The notes under the pieces: model-generated
The model's input: only the letters and a program-made list of their open reading frames with translations
What the model was told of the DNA's origin: nothing
Databases searched by the model: none
Shown here: positions 43,833 through 53,339 of the stretch, one piece after another
Position numbering within the stretch: position 1 is the stretch's first letter
Layout: the number at the start of each line of letters is the position of its first letter
Source: Alphaproteobacteria bacterium
GTDB lineage: Bacteria > Pseudomonadota > Alphaproteobacteria > Rhizobiales > JAKIUO01
Length of the DNA stretch: 57,551 nt
NCBI GenBank assembly: GCA_024280475.1
Contig: JAJRQA010000077.1
Coordinates: 1-57,551 of the forward strand
Direction of reading: 5' to 3'
Position numbers and translations under genes: made by a program

Positions 43833-44999
43833 TCAATCTTTGGAGAAATAGGTCTTGAGAAAGTCGGTGTAAATCGCTGTCAACGTTTGCATATGCTCAA
43901 GGGGAACTTGCTCATCGACTTGATGAATAGTGGCATTGACCAGACCAAACTCAATGACCGGACAATGGTTTTTTATAAAACGCGCGTCCGATGTGCCCCC
44001 GGTTGTAGACAGCTCAGGCACCAGCCCTGTGACGCGCTTAATAGCATCAGACAACTTGTCAGTGAGATCGCCCGACTGGGTGACAAAACTGTCCCCCGAA
44101 ACACGAAATGCCAATTCGACCCCATAGGGGCTTCCCGCGAGCGCTGCTTCGATACGGCCTCGCATAAGCTGTTCAAGACTGCTTGGCGTATGGGCATCGT
44201 TGAAGCGGATATTGAAACGTGCGCTAGCCCTTGCCGGGATCACATTGACCGCTTCATTATTAACTTCCAGATTGGTGATTTCGAGATTGGATGGCATGAA
44301 AGTGCTGGTGCCATTGTCGAGCGGCTCTCCCAAAAGCTTGCCAATCAGCATCGCTAAACCCTCAATGGGATTATTGGCCAAATGCTGATAAGCCACATGC
44401 CCCTGCTTGCCAATAATAGTAATATCACCGTTCATGCTGCCACGGCGACCGATCTTGATCATCTCACCAATTTTGTCCGGATTGGAGGGTTCCCCAACGA
44501 TGCAATGATCCAGCTTCTCACCATGTTCGTCCAGCCAATCGAGCATTTTAACAGTACCATTAATAGCCGGTCCTTCCTCGTCGCCAGTGATCAAAAAACT
44601 GATTGAACCCGGCAGGTCACCGGGCAGACCAGATAAAAATGTTTCAACAGCTGCCAGAAAACAGGCAATGCTGCCTTTCATGTCGGCGGTGCCGCGACCA
44701 TGCAATATCTGATCTTTAATCCGTGCTTCAAAAGGTGCAAATCGCCAATCCGCCTCATGGCCAACCGGCACCACATCAGTATGACCGGCAAAACAGATAT
44801 TTGGCGCCCTTGTTCCAATGCGGGCATAAAGATTATCGACGTCTGGCGTACCCTCTTCACGAAACGGCAACCGCGTGCAGGTAAAGCCGATCTTGCTCAA
44901 CGCCTGTTCCAGATAATCAAGGGCACCGCCCTCTATTGGCGTCACGCTTTTGCATTGAATAAGTTTGACCGCATGTCTCACTGCGTCAGTCTCGATCAT
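43833..44999 (-). CDS. dapE: Succinyl-diaminopimelate desuccinylase
   Basis: Zinc enzyme of the lysine and peptidoglycan precursor pathway. A 388-residue M20-family protein: CFAGHTDVVPVG (first metal His), GRGTADMKGSIACF (bridging Asp), ITGDEEGPAING (catalytic Glu) and TTGGTSDARFI, with the last His ligand in the C-terminal HQVDE. It lies alone and is convergent with truA. The 121 nt to the divergent gene at 45121 hold a near-consensus promoter for that gene. Confidence 0.95.
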   Translation of the reverse strand: MIETDAVRHAVKLIQCKSVTPIEGGALDYLEQALSKIGFTCTRLPFREEGTPDVDNLYARIGTRAPNICFAGHTDVVPVGHEADWRFAPFEARIKDQILHGRGTADMKGSIACFLAAVETFLSGLPGDLPGSISFLITGDEEGPAINGTVKMLDWLDEHGEKLDHCIVGEPSNPDKIGEMIKIGRRGSMNGDITIIGKQGHVAYQHLANNPIEGLAMLIGKLLGEPLDNGTSTFMPSNLEITNLEVNNEAVNVIPARASARFNIRFNDAHTPSSLEQLMRGRIEAALAGSPYGVELAFRVSGDSFVTQSGDLTDKLSDAIKRVTGLVPELSTTGGTSDARFIKNHCPVIEFGLVNATIHQVDEQVPLEHMQTLTAIYTDFLKTYFSKD

Positions 45000-45045
45000 C
45001 GCATTACTTTCAACAAATCCAGAATTAATTGGTCAACGTAATTCT

Positions 45046-45074
45046 TTGGCAACCATATGGGCCTAATCTTTAAT
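45046..45074 (+). promoter_or_regulatory. Near-consensus promoter for the gene at 45121
   Basis: TTGGCA (45046-45051), 17-nt spacer, TTTAAT (45069-45074), five of six matches in each box. Transcription would begin near 45081, which excludes the in-frame ATG at 45076 and supports ATG 45121. Confidence 0.6.
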
Positions 45075-45120
45075 CATGTTCCCGAAGGAAAAGGTAGCCC
45101 TATTTAAAGCGAGTTATATT

Positions 45121-45639
45121 ATGAAACCAGCAACGGACCAAAATACCGAGCAATTAATCGAAGAATTCAGCAGCACCATGCGCAAGCATCTTCGCGAACA
45201 TACTGAAGGTACCAATGTCAATAATGCCAGCCTGCTGACAACCGACTATCTCAATCATTATTCCGGTATGGTAATGTTGCTCGAACAGCTTCCAAGCACT
45301 CCTGAAGAACTGATCATCTATCTCCTTTCATGGGAGCCAATCGGCTATGAAGAGCATTTTGCGACCTCTGGTTTTCGTGATGGAGATCTTGCCATAACGG
45401 CCTATCGTCATGCCCCGGAAAATATTCGCTCAACTTTTGATACCGTTATTGAGCGCTTGCACGAAGAAAGCATCAAGGCACTTGATATCGTGCGCCGCCA
45501 GGCTGAAGCTGGCAATACACAAGGTCTGTCGCAGACCTGTGAACAAAGCGCGCCAATTTTGCGCGACTTGATTGATGAAGCTTCGGCTATTGTCAACCAG
45601 CAGGATCATTCACAACGTTCAATCGACGATCATTTCTAA
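45121..45639 (+). CDS. Hypothetical acidic helical protein
   Basis: A 172-residue cytosolic protein that I do not recognise. It appears almost entirely helical, acidic, with segments TEQLIEEFSSTMRKHLREH, LNHYSGMVMLLEQLPSTPEEL and a long amphipathic ENIRSTFDTVIERLHEES. It ends in a His/Asp-rich tail (SQRSIDDHF). No signal peptide or membrane helix. The start follows from the promoter at 45046-45074. It stands alone between dapE and a TIGR02301 gene. Confidence 0.7.
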   Translation: MKPATDQNTEQLIEEFSSTMRKHLREHTEGTNVNNASLLTTDYLNHYSGMVMLLEQLPSTPEELIIYLLSWEPIGYEEHFATSGFRDGDLAITAYRHAPENIRSTFDTVIERLHEESIKALDIVRRQAEAGNTQGLSQTCEQSAPILRDLIDEASAIVNQQDHSQRSIDDHF

Positions 45640-45771
45640 ACAATGGCGTGTTGAACGAGGATACCCCCTTGGCTTTGCTCCCGTTTTTAAGTAGCTTTGC
45701 GAAAATCGCCATGAATTGGCCTGATCGCTGATCTACTTGTAGAACATGATCAATACCGGGATGTCCGACAA

Positions 45772-46197
45772 ATGACTAAACTGCCTCCTTTATCCAAAAC
45801 CGTCCTGATCGGTTTTACCTGCCTGTCCATTGCCCTTGTAGCAATACCCCCAACGGCAGACGCTCAGCGCCGCACAGATTTTGGCGACAGCAAAGAACAA
45901 CGACCCTATGACGATAAGCTGATGCGCCTAGCTGAAATTCTTGGCGCAACACACTATTTGCGCGAGCTGTGTAAAGCGCAAGAAGGGCAAAGATGGCGCC
46001 AGCGAATGGATGCCTTGATAGATGCCGAGGGAACCTCAGCCAAACGCCGCTCTCGCCTGGTGCGCAAATTCAATCGTGGCTATCGCGGCTATCAACGCAC
46101 CTATCATAGCTGCACACGTCCAGCAACCTTGGCGATTACCCGCTTTTTAAAAGAAGGCATCACTCTTTCCAGGGCGATCATCCGCTCTAACAAATAA
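45772..46197 (+). CDS. TIGR02301-family exported protein
   Basis: A 141-residue secreted protein: a signal peptide (about residues 9-31, cleavage near ADAQ) followed by a helical domain with YDDKLMRLAEILGATHYLRELC, WRQRMDALIDAE and RKFNRGYRGYQRTYHSC. These are the conserved segments of the alphaproteobacterial TIGR02301 family. The two cysteines in LRELCKA and YHSCT probably pair in the periplasm. Function unknown. The 132 nt upstream hold no gene. Confidence 0.85.
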   Translation: MTKLPPLSKTVLIGFTCLSIALVAIPPTADAQRRTDFGDSKEQRPYDDKLMRLAEILGATHYLRELCKAQEGQRWRQRMDALIDAEGTSAKRRSRLVRKFNRGYRGYQRTYHSCTRPATLAITRFLKEGITLSRAIIRSNK

Positions 46198-46515
46198 AAC
46201 CTGACCCACATTTTCCATCCAATCACAATCTGCAATTCAACGTTTTCGACATGGCTGGTGATAAGCTGGGGACATTAACCAGTTCGCGCAAGATTTCGGC
46301 AGCTGACCGCTGGCTCATGCTAAGAACGAAGTCGTCTTGCAAATAGCTTTAATCAGGTACGCCTGGATAAAAATTATTCCAAAGATTTCAAGACACAAAG
46401 CTAGTGGGGGATGGAAAACAGGGATCGCCTGCTTTCTTGAAGCTTTTCACAAAATTTGAATATGCGCGACCAGCATACTGCAAAAAATTGTAGTTTGACT
46501 TGTTGAGCGGGGGGA
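46198..46515. other. Intergenic region between the TIGR02301 gene and a small gene
   Basis: 318 nt without a gene. I see no hairpin followed by a T-run and no repeat; a loose promoter-like sequence lies near 46435-46465. A G-rich ribosome binding site (GCGGGGGGA) closes it. Confidence 0.5.
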
Positions 46516-46770
46516 ATGTCTGAGATGAAACTCATCCAGGTCGAGCGTTCGACCAAAAGCCACAAAAATGCATTGCAATATATTCTTGATGCCTGGGATG
46601 AAGCAAGCGCCAATGGTGTGCAATCGGATACGCTTGCAACAGCGGCACTGTTTACCGCTATTTCCGCACTCGTCGACACCCATGGCGAAGATGCCGTTGC
46701 CGCTTTGACCGAGCGATTGGCCAAACGCATTGAAAAAGGCGAGTTTTCAGTCGGGCATATCACACACTAG
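46516..46770 (+). CDS. Small hypothetical protein (84 residues)
   Basis: An 84-residue, soluble helical protein with segments NALQYILDAWDEASANG, DTLATAALFTAISALVD and AVAALTERLAKRIEKGEFS. I do not recognise a named family, but the compact two-to-three helix pattern looks like a conserved small protein. The G-run lies very close to ATG 46516, so ATG 46525 (MKLIQVERS) may be the true start. It ends 150 nt before the diguanylate cyclase gene. Confidence 0.65.
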   Translation: MSEMKLIQVERSTKSHKNALQYILDAWDEASANGVQSDTLATAALFTAISALVDTHGEDAVAALTERLAKRIEKGEFSVGHITH

Positions 46771-46800
46771 CCCCCCCTTTTTCTTCCCATATAACGATCC

Positions 46801-46830
46801 TTGACAGCAAATCTGGAACGACAGCAAAAT
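46801..46830 (+). promoter_or_regulatory. Candidate promoter of the diguanylate cyclase gene
   Basis: A perfect TTGACA (46801-46806), 18-nt spacer and CAAAAT (46825-46830, four of six), about 90 nt upstream of the ATG. Confidence 0.35.
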
Positions 46831-46920
46831 CGTCCTCCTTGTCCATGTGATTAAGGGGGTTTTAACCGTGAACCTTCATAGTCAATACATAGATTGTTTT
46901 ATGCGACTAAGGGGATGGAT

Positions 46921-47988
46921 ATGCATTCGACATATACGGATAATTTCGAGCGCTCACTCGGGACAGGGGAAAGTGCATTTTCTTCGCTAATTCAAGATAC
47001 TATTCCCGTATGGCCGGAAATGTACGAAGTCATGTATGCCTATAAATCTGGTGGCAATATAGACGTCTTGACAGCTATTGATGAGTTGAAAAAAGAAAAT
47101 ACCAAGCTTAATTCAGAAGATATAGCAAAAATTCATGATGACTTGTTCTCAAACAATAAAATGATGGATATTTCCGAGGACATTGGCTCAAAGATCAATA
47201 CGGAAATACGCAACATTATCGATGTGATGAACGCCGCTGGAGAAAAATCCGACGAGTGTGATAGCGCTTTGCGCAAGATTGAAACAAAATTTGCCAGTGT
47301 GAACACTCCCGAGCAACTGCATAGTGTTATGGAAATTCTCGCCAATATTACCCGCGCAATGGCTGATAATAATCAAAACCTGAATTCCAAACTGAAACAA
47401 TCCACGCAGCAAATCGAAGTTCTCCACAAGGATTTGGATACGGCTCGCAGCGAAAGCAATACCGATAGCCTCACCAGCCTCGCAAACAGAAAAAAATTCG
47501 ATAGCGAAATGAGGAAGTCACTTGATAATATGCGCGAAAAAGGCACCGACCTTACCTTACTTATCGTTGACATCGATCACTTTAAAAACTTCAATGATAC
47601 TTATGGCCACCAAACGGGAGATCAGATCCTGCGACTGGTTGCGCAAACACTCAAGAACAGCTTGAAGGGCGCGGATTTACCAGCTCGCTACGGCGGCGAA
47701 GAATTTGCTGTGATATTGCCAAACACCAATAAGAATGATGCCTTCACCGTTGCCGAACAAATTCGCGAAGCCATCGCAGCAAAAGAGCTGATCAAAAGAT
47801 CAACGGGAGCAAATCTGGGACGCCTGACGGTCTCGATTGGCATTGCACAGGCAACACATGATGACATTGCCGCAACCTTGATCGAGCGCTCAGACAAATC
47901 GCTTTATCGGGCCAAGGGCGCCGGCCGCAATCGCTGCGACATTGCCCCGGATCCAGAAGTACAGCAAATCCAGGATATTGCTGTGTAA
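46921..47988 (+). CDS. Diguanylate cyclase (GGDEF domain)
   Basis: Makes cyclic di-GMP from two GTP. 355 residues: an N-terminal helical domain (PVWPEMYEVMYAYKSGGN) seen in a group of cytosolic cyclases, a coiled-coil-like linker (residues about 120-180), and a C-terminal GGDEF domain with DSLTSLANRKKFD, DIDHFKNFNDTYGHQTGD and RYGGEEF. The active site is intact. The inhibitory I-site RxxD reads KGAD, so feedback inhibition is probably weakened. ATG 46921 has AAGGGG 7 nt upstream. It stands beside the flagellar hook genes, in keeping with control of motility. Confidence 0.93.
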   Translation: MHSTYTDNFERSLGTGESAFSSLIQDTIPVWPEMYEVMYAYKSGGNIDVLTAIDELKKENTKLNSEDIAKIHDDLFSNNKMMDISEDIGSKINTEIRNIIDVMNAAGEKSDECDSALRKIETKFASVNTPEQLHSVMEILANITRAMADNNQNLNSKLKQSTQQIEVLHKDLDTARSESNTDSLTSLANRKKFDSEMRKSLDNMREKGTDLTLLIVDIDHFKNFNDTYGHQTGDQILRLVAQTLKNSLKGADLPARYGGEEFAVILPNTNKNDAFTVAEQIREAIAAKELIKRSTGANLGRLTVSIGIAQATHDDIAATLIERSDKSLYRAKGAGRNRCDIAPDPEVQQIQDIAV

Positions 47989-48005
47989 ACTCCAATGACA
48001 GTTAT

Positions 48006-48048
48006 TTAAAAATGACAACACCCTCCAAGGTAACTTGGAGGGTGTTGT
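48006..48048 (-). terminator. Terminator of the flagellar operon after flgL
   Basis: A perfect 14-bp stem (48015-48028 with 48035-48048), 6-nt loop, followed on the minus strand by CATTTTT. It lies 78 nt after the flgL stop. On the plus strand it may also stop the cyclase message, but without a T-run. Confidence 0.8.
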
Positions 48049-48126
48049 GTTGTGCAACGGATCATTGAGGGACCCTTTTGAGAGGGTCAGGCACCCTGCG
48101 CTAAGAAAGAATGTGCTAAAATATCC

Positions 48127-49626
48127 CTACAAGAAGTTGACCAGGGAGAGGTTGGACAGCATTGACGTGACCTGATAGCTGGCCTGCAACTGGGTCTGCA
48201 ATGCCAGCAATTTAACGGCTGACTCGTTAATGTCTGCGGTTTCAATCTCGGCAAGGAAAGTCGTTGCTAAATTATCCGCGGATATATGACGGTCATCCGC
48301 CTCGCCAAGGGCGTTTTGCGCGATGGCCAGCTCTCCAATGACCCGGTCAATAGTTTTAGAGTTCTCGGAATTGCTTAATGTGCCGCGAACACGGTCGCCC
48401 ATCGCAGTATATCTCGCCTGATCATTCTCGCCAGCTGGATCAAATGTGGCCGAAGCCAAAATTGCAAATTGCTTGATCATGGTGCTAAAGGCGTCTTCAT
48501 CAGCGCGTGCACCATATGCAACAAGCCGATTGTCATCTATGCGTGCAAAAGCGGTTTCGCGGGCCGGCGTATCAGAACGATCTCCGCGGTACCACTCCAC
48601 CGTATCTGCGCTTGTTGCATCTCGTAAACCAGTTGCCGTATCAAAGGGTGGTCCATCGACGCGCTGTACTTTATCGGCACCACTGGTAAAAAAGTTATTT
48701 GCCGCTGCCTGCATGGAGGCAGCGCTTAAACTTGTTTCCGCTTCGCGCTCTAACAAGGATCCAAGGGCCGTCTGAAAATTGGCAGCTGTGGTGGCCGCAT
48801 CCGCGCCAATCAAGAAGTCCCCGGCTCCGATATCACCGCCAGCCTTCGCTGTTAATGCCAACTCTGTGGTCGTGCCATCAGGCAAATCAAGCGAAATGTA
48901 CAGCTTTTCTCCCTCGCCTGGCAGGGGCAATGAAAAATCAACGATAACGCCGGAGGGGTCGCCTGTGGGTCCAGCTGTTGTAACTCCTGTCAGATCGGTG
49001 CGTAAGCCATCCAACTTAAAACCAAATGGACTACCAGAGGCATCCTCCAAAAGTGCAACGCCGGTTGCGCCGCTGGCAGCCAATGACAAACGACCTTTGC
49101 CATCACTGCCAATATCGGCTTGACGGCGCTCTTCCATGATTTGACGAAATCCAGCTTTATTACCGGCCCCATCGAGCATTTCCTTTGGCGGAACCACGGG
49201 AAGCTCATCAGTTTTGGTACCGGCAAACAAGGAGCGTCCACCTATCTCTGTATTTAGAATATCAACCGTATCTGCCAAGCGTGCACCCGCCTGTTTTTGC
49301 GCAAGTGTTTGCCCGGTATCCGTTGGCTCATACCCACTAACTATCATCTGACTACTCATGTCAGAAGCGCTCTGGCGCATTTGACCAACGGCAGCATCCA
49401 TAACTTTCAGACGTGTTTGTACAAGCGTAATGGTGTTGCGGTAGCCCTCAATACCAGATTTTTCAGCGCGCAAAGAAACCGCCATGCTGCGGTCACTACC
49501 AAGCCCTCCATAGGTATCTGCAACTTTGCCACTAGAGATCTGACGTTGCAAATCATCCATCTGTGTACGATTATTGGCAATCTGACGTAACAGCACCGAT
49601 TGCTGCGCACTTCCAATACGAGTCAT
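48127..49626 (-). CDS. flgL: Flagellar hook-filament junction protein FlgL
   Basis: HAP3 joins hook and filament. The N-terminus (MTRIGSAQQSVLLRQIANNRTQM, in part) and the C-terminal helix (ALQTQLQASYQVTSMLSNLSLVNFL, in part) are flagellin-like coiled-coil ends. At 499 residues it is well above E. coli FlgL (317); the extra length is a central domain (about residues 140-400) with Gly/Ala-rich, strand-like sequence. Last gene of flgE-flgK-flgL, 91 nt after flgK. The flaF and flbT genes that may follow in alphaproteobacteria are absent. Confidence 0.9.
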   Translation of the reverse strand: MTRIGSAQQSVLLRQIANNRTQMDDLQRQISSGKVADTYGGLGSDRSMAVSLRAEKSGIEGYRNTITLVQTRLKVMDAAVGQMRQSASDMSSQMIVSGYEPTDTGQTLAQKQAGARLADTVDILNTEIGGRSLFAGTKTDELPVVPPKEMLDGAGNKAGFRQIMEERRQADIGSDGKGRLSLAASGATGVALLEDASGSPFGFKLDGLRTDLTGVTTAGPTGDPSGVIVDFSLPLPGEGEKLYISLDLPDGTTTELALTAKAGGDIGAGDFLIGADAATTAANFQTALGSLLEREAETSLSAASMQAAANNFFTSGADKVQRVDGPPFDTATGLRDATSADTVEWYRGDRSDTPARETAFARIDDNRLVAYGARADEDAFSTMIKQFAILASATFDPAGENDQARYTAMGDRVRGTLSNSENSKTIDRVIGELAIAQNALGEADDRHISADNLATTFLAEIETADINESAVKLLALQTQLQASYQVTSMLSNLSLVNFL

Positions 49627-49717
49627 GGCTTTAGCCCTACTTCATTTTATCTCTACTCGTAACGAATATGTGTTTTCAACTTCACAACATCAAAGCAATA
49701 TGCTTTATCCAATTTTG

Positions 49718-51571
49718 CTAGATACGCATCAATGACTGCATCATTTCATCAACCACCTGCATGATCCGGGCATTGGCTGCATAGGAATTTTGCAAGGAAA
49801 TAAGTTTCGTCAGTTCTTCATCGATCTCAACGCCAGTCTTATCATAAAGCTGCTGCTCCAGCGAAGCGACAACGATATTCTGCGACTGATTGGCTTGGGC
49901 CGCCGAAGCCGCTTTACCGGTTTGATCTGAAATGACCTGACGCGCGAATTCTGCAACAGATGCCCGGTATGGAGCGGCCTTGGAGCCAATCCCTGCTTCT
50001 TGATCAAAATCCATTTTGGCATTTGTCAGGCGATCAATAATATCGAGGGGCCGTGTTGGATCACCAAGCGCCGTTTCTGGTGCGGTGCTATATTTGACAA
50101 GCAGCTCATTGTTTTCGATCACGGCACGATTAACAGACAAGCGGGTCGACAAACCAACTTTCTGGTCCCGGCCCTCCATGGAGCCACTATAGATGACCTG
50201 TGATCCGTGACCGTCTACAAACAATGACAGACCAAGTCCACCATCTTGCAGTCCCGCGCTCGTTTGCGTTGAGGACAGCGCAGTTACATCGGTGGTGTTC
50301 GCGGCGCCATCGTCCACAAATGCCAGACCATTGGCCGTGGCGATGGCCGTAATGGAGGGGGAAAGCTCTGCATTGATCGCCGCGGCTGCACCCGCGAAAC
50401 CAGCTGAGAAATCAATGCCTATGACCGTATCACCGACCGATGCAGTATGTTCATTGGACAATGGCAACAGCGTTGGATCATCAACTCGCACAAAGGTGAC
50501 ATTCTTGGTCTGCCCGCCTTCGCTATAGGACAATGAAATGGAATTGCCTTTTTGCAAACCGGCCAGGTCAACCTGAAACCCGGTGCTTGCACCACTTGTA
50601 ACGGGCGTCCCGGCAACAACATTATTGGATAAAGAACTGGACAATCCCGCCGCGATTTCATCGAGCTGCGCCTGGGTTTCTACAAGCACAATATCGCGCA
50701 AATCAATGAGGGCACCCAGCTTTCCTGTATCCATCATGCCATTATTGATAAGATCAATATTATAGCCGTTTGAAGAGCGTAGTGTTACCGTCCCAACATC
50801 GCGAAGTGCCTCATCGTGGCTATAAGTTGAGTTAGCGGTGATGTTGCCATGTAAATCAAAGTCGAACTGCGCCGCCGTTCCTTGCAGCAGACTATTCCCA
50901 CTTTTTGTCTGAATGGAAATAGTTCCATCATCGGCTGGATTAACCTGAATTTCCATATATTGAGATAGACGCGACAATTGCCGGTCGCGCTCATTCAACA
51001 GTTCGGAATGAGCCGGGTTTTCACTGCCGATCCCCGCAATGCGGACATTGATATTCTGCAGTTTGTTCAAACCATCATTGATATCTGTAACGGCGGTGGC
51101 AATTTCATTTTCTGCCAGTTGACGTAATGATTGAACCTGCTCGGATATGGTATTGAGACCATTAGCCAAGCCTTCAGCGGCCCCGACAGCTTGCTGGCGC
51201 GTCACAAAATCATCAGGCGAGGTAACGAGTTGTTGCAAGGAATTGCTAAAACCATTCAGCAAATTATCTAAGGATCCAGCCTCACCCGGCACCCCAAACA
51301 ATTTATCGACCCGCGACAAGAAACTATCATAAACAGCTGTCTCGCCTGAACGCGAGTTTTCCGTCCTGACCTGGTTTTCAAGATATCTGTCGGATGCTCG
51401 AACAATGGATGAGCGCACACCACTTGTAAGCCCCAGAGTCTCCGGGCGGAGATCCTGACGCTTATAGCCTTCTACGTCGGCCTGGGCCACATTGTTGGCC
51501 ACCGAATTTAGTCCATTTTGAACTGTCCGGAGGCCTGCATTGGCAATATTGAGTGACGAGATCAAACCCAT
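49718..51571 (-). CDS. flgK: Flagellar hook-associated protein FlgK
   Basis: HAP1, the first junction zone protein between hook and filament. 617 residues: N-terminal NIANAGLRTVQNGLNSVANNVAQADVEGYKRQ in part, the flagellar rod/hook motif, and C-terminal LISLQNSYAANARIMQVVDEMMQSLM in part. Middle domains are variable, as usual. It lies between flgE and flgL with a 90-nt gap to flgE that contains an 8-bp hairpin. Confidence 0.95.
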   Translation of the reverse strand: MGLISSLNIANAGLRTVQNGLNSVANNVAQADVEGYKRQDLRPETLGLTSGVRSSIVRASDRYLENQVRTENSRSGETAVYDSFLSRVDKLFGVPGEAGSLDNLLNGFSNSLQQLVTSPDDFVTRQQAVGAAEGLANGLNTISEQVQSLRQLAENEIATAVTDINDGLNKLQNINVRIAGIGSENPAHSELLNERDRQLSRLSQYMEIQVNPADDGTISIQTKSGNSLLQGTAAQFDFDLHGNITANSTYSHDEALRDVGTVTLRSSNGYNIDLINNGMMDTGKLGALIDLRDIVLVETQAQLDEIAAGLSSSLSNNVVAGTPVTSGASTGFQVDLAGLQKGNSISLSYSEGGQTKNVTFVRVDDPTLLPLSNEHTASVGDTVIGIDFSAGFAGAAAAINAELSPSITAIATANGLAFVDDGAANTTDVTALSSTQTSAGLQDGGLGLSLFVDGHGSQVIYSGSMEGRDQKVGLSTRLSVNRAVIENNELLVKYSTAPETALGDPTRPLDIIDRLTNAKMDFDQEAGIGSKAAPYRASVAEFARQVISDQTGKAASAAQANQSQNIVVASLEQQLYDKTGVEIDEELTKLISLQNSYAANARIMQVVDEMMQSLMRI

Positions 51572-51606
51572 GGGGTTTCCCTAAGATCCTTTCCTGTGGT
51601 CAGCCA

Positions 51607-51637
51607 TTTGGCGCCAGACACTCACAAAAGCGCCAAA
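51607..51637 (-). other. Intercistronic hairpin between flgE and flgK
   Basis: A perfect 8-bp stem TTTGGCGC (51607-51614) with GCGCCAAA (51630-51637) and a 15-nt loop, no T-run. It may protect the 3' end of flgE RNA, which is needed in far larger amounts than flgK. Confidence 0.4.
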
Positions 51638-51661
51638 CAGCTCATAGTAGAGTCTTATCTT

Positions 51662-53032
51662 CTACCTGACCATATTAAGCGTCTCTTGCATCATCTCATC
51701 ACCTGTAGAGACAATCCGCGTATTGGCGGCATAGGCCTGCTGGGTAATGATCAGCTTTGAAAATTCATCGGCGATATCCGTATTGGAGGACTCAAGAGCT
51801 CCCGACACAATACTGCCAACCGTCGTAAAGACAGGAGATCCTGAATTTGCGGTTTCGCGAAAAGCCCCGCCATTGGTTTTTGCCAGGCTATTGCTCGCAG
51901 AAAAACTGGCGAGCGCGACGCTCGAAATCGGGATAGTACGACCATTGCTGTAATTCGCGTTAATACGGCCATCATCTGACAGTGCAACGGATACGAATTC
52001 GCCAGCAGTATAGCCGTTTTGCGACACTGAAGTTCTTGCTGTGCCATCTACCGTTGCAAATTGGGTTACTTCTCCGCTTGTGTGATCAAGTACAATATCA
52101 CCAAGCGCGATGCCATTCACAGAAACGCCGCTCAAGGTCGTGCTATTGACCGCAGGGGTCAGCTTGCCATCGGCGCCAAAACCATAGACCTGACCTGAAT
52201 TATTCCAGGCTGCATTAGCTCCCGTCGCCGTGGTATCTGCAAGATAGAACAACTCCCACTTATCTGTCCCACCTGCCTGCACGCTATCTGTCTTGGCCCA
52301 ACGGAACTCGATATTTGCAGGCACCCCAGTGGCATTGAAGCTGGTAACTGACCCACCAGAGATAGACTGATTGATGAACTCTTGAGCATCAGCTCCTGTT
52401 ACAATTCCGGTACCAGCTACCGTTGGATTTGAAGCAAATGAGGCGACGTTCAAAAGTTCACTATTTGCAATAGAGGCATCGACGGCAGACGTGACGGGCT
52501 GACTGGGCAGGTTCAAGGTGTAATCAATTTCTGTCGTCGCCCTGGCTGGCAAAAAATCACCAGAAACCTGAATAAGCTCTGGCACACTGCCTGACTGATT
52601 GCCTGTATCAGGATTGAGAGCCAGACCTTTCAGGAAATAGCCGGATGAATTGACGAGATAACCATTGGTATCTAGTTCAAAATCTCCGCGACGCGTATAG
52701 AGATTGTCATTGCCAAATATTGGCTCGCCATCAATAGTGGACTGCTGCTCGGAGACAATGAAGAAACCATCACCGTTAATCGCAAAATGGGTATCGGTCG
52801 CGCTGTTTTGTGTCTGCCCCTGAATGTCGTTTGTCGCTCGAGAGGTCGCGGCCACAACGCCAAGCGCCTGATTGCGAGGATTACTCTCTTGAACCAGCTC
52901 AGAGAAGCTCGTCTCTGTTCTCTTATAACCAACGGTCTGTGAATTTGCGATATTGTTAGAGATGTGCTCCAACGCGGTTGACTGCGCATTCAACCCGGTA
53001 ATCGCCGTATTCATCGCACTAAAAATACCCAT
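51662..53032 (-). CDS. flgE: Flagellar hook protein FlgE
   Basis: The hook subunit, a 456-residue protein with N-terminal MNTAITGLNAQSTALEHISNNIANSQTVGYKR in part and C-terminal IITQQAYAANTRIVSTGDEMMQETLNM in part, the paired ends shared by axial proteins. The middle holds the hook-specific D1/D2 domains (VNSSGYFLKGL; NGRTIPISSVALASF). TAGGAGAAG precedes ATG. It heads flgE-flgK-flgL; a TATAAA box lies upstream near 53096-53101 with a poor -35, so an alternative sigma factor or activator is likely. Confidence 0.95.
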   Translation of the reverse strand: MGIFSAMNTAITGLNAQSTALEHISNNIANSQTVGYKRTETSFSELVQESNPRNQALGVVAATSRATNDIQGQTQNSATDTHFAINGDGFFIVSEQQSTIDGEPIFGNDNLYTRRGDFELDTNGYLVNSSGYFLKGLALNPDTGNQSGSVPELIQVSGDFLPARATTEIDYTLNLPSQPVTSAVDASIANSELLNVASFASNPTVAGTGIVTGADAQEFINQSISGGSVTSFNATGVPANIEFRWAKTDSVQAGGTDKWELFYLADTTATGANAAWNNSGQVYGFGADGKLTPAVNSTTLSGVSVNGIALGDIVLDHTSGEVTQFATVDGTARTSVSQNGYTAGEFVSVALSDDGRINANYSNGRTIPISSVALASFSASNSLAKTNGGAFRETANSGSPVFTTVGSIVSGALESSNTDIADEFSKLIITQQAYAANTRIVSTGDEMMQETLNMVR

Positions 53033-53339
53033 TCAACTTCTCCTAAACAAAACAGCTCTGATCTACTACAGACCAATCCACAAAGATTTTGTATTTATAG
53101 TTAGCAATTTGGAGGCCAATAATTTTATTGAGTATTTTCAATAGGTTATTTCGAATCTTGATATTTTTCAGGAGGGATAAAGGCACTTTTTACCCGTTCA
53201 AGAGGCAATATTTGCCGAGATTGGTCCTATATTGCCCCCTTCCCCAAAAACCCGGAATGCCAGATATGCTTCAATTGGACATTCGACAACTAGCCCCCTA
53301 TTCTGTCCACAACACAAGATGTTGATGCGAGGACAACTT
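53033..53339. other. Divergent region between flgE and ycjX
   Basis: 307 nt, AT-rich near flgE. It holds a 13-bp palindrome GGCAATATTTGCC (53204-53216) and the TATAAA box for flgE. No gene is evident. Confidence 0.5.
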
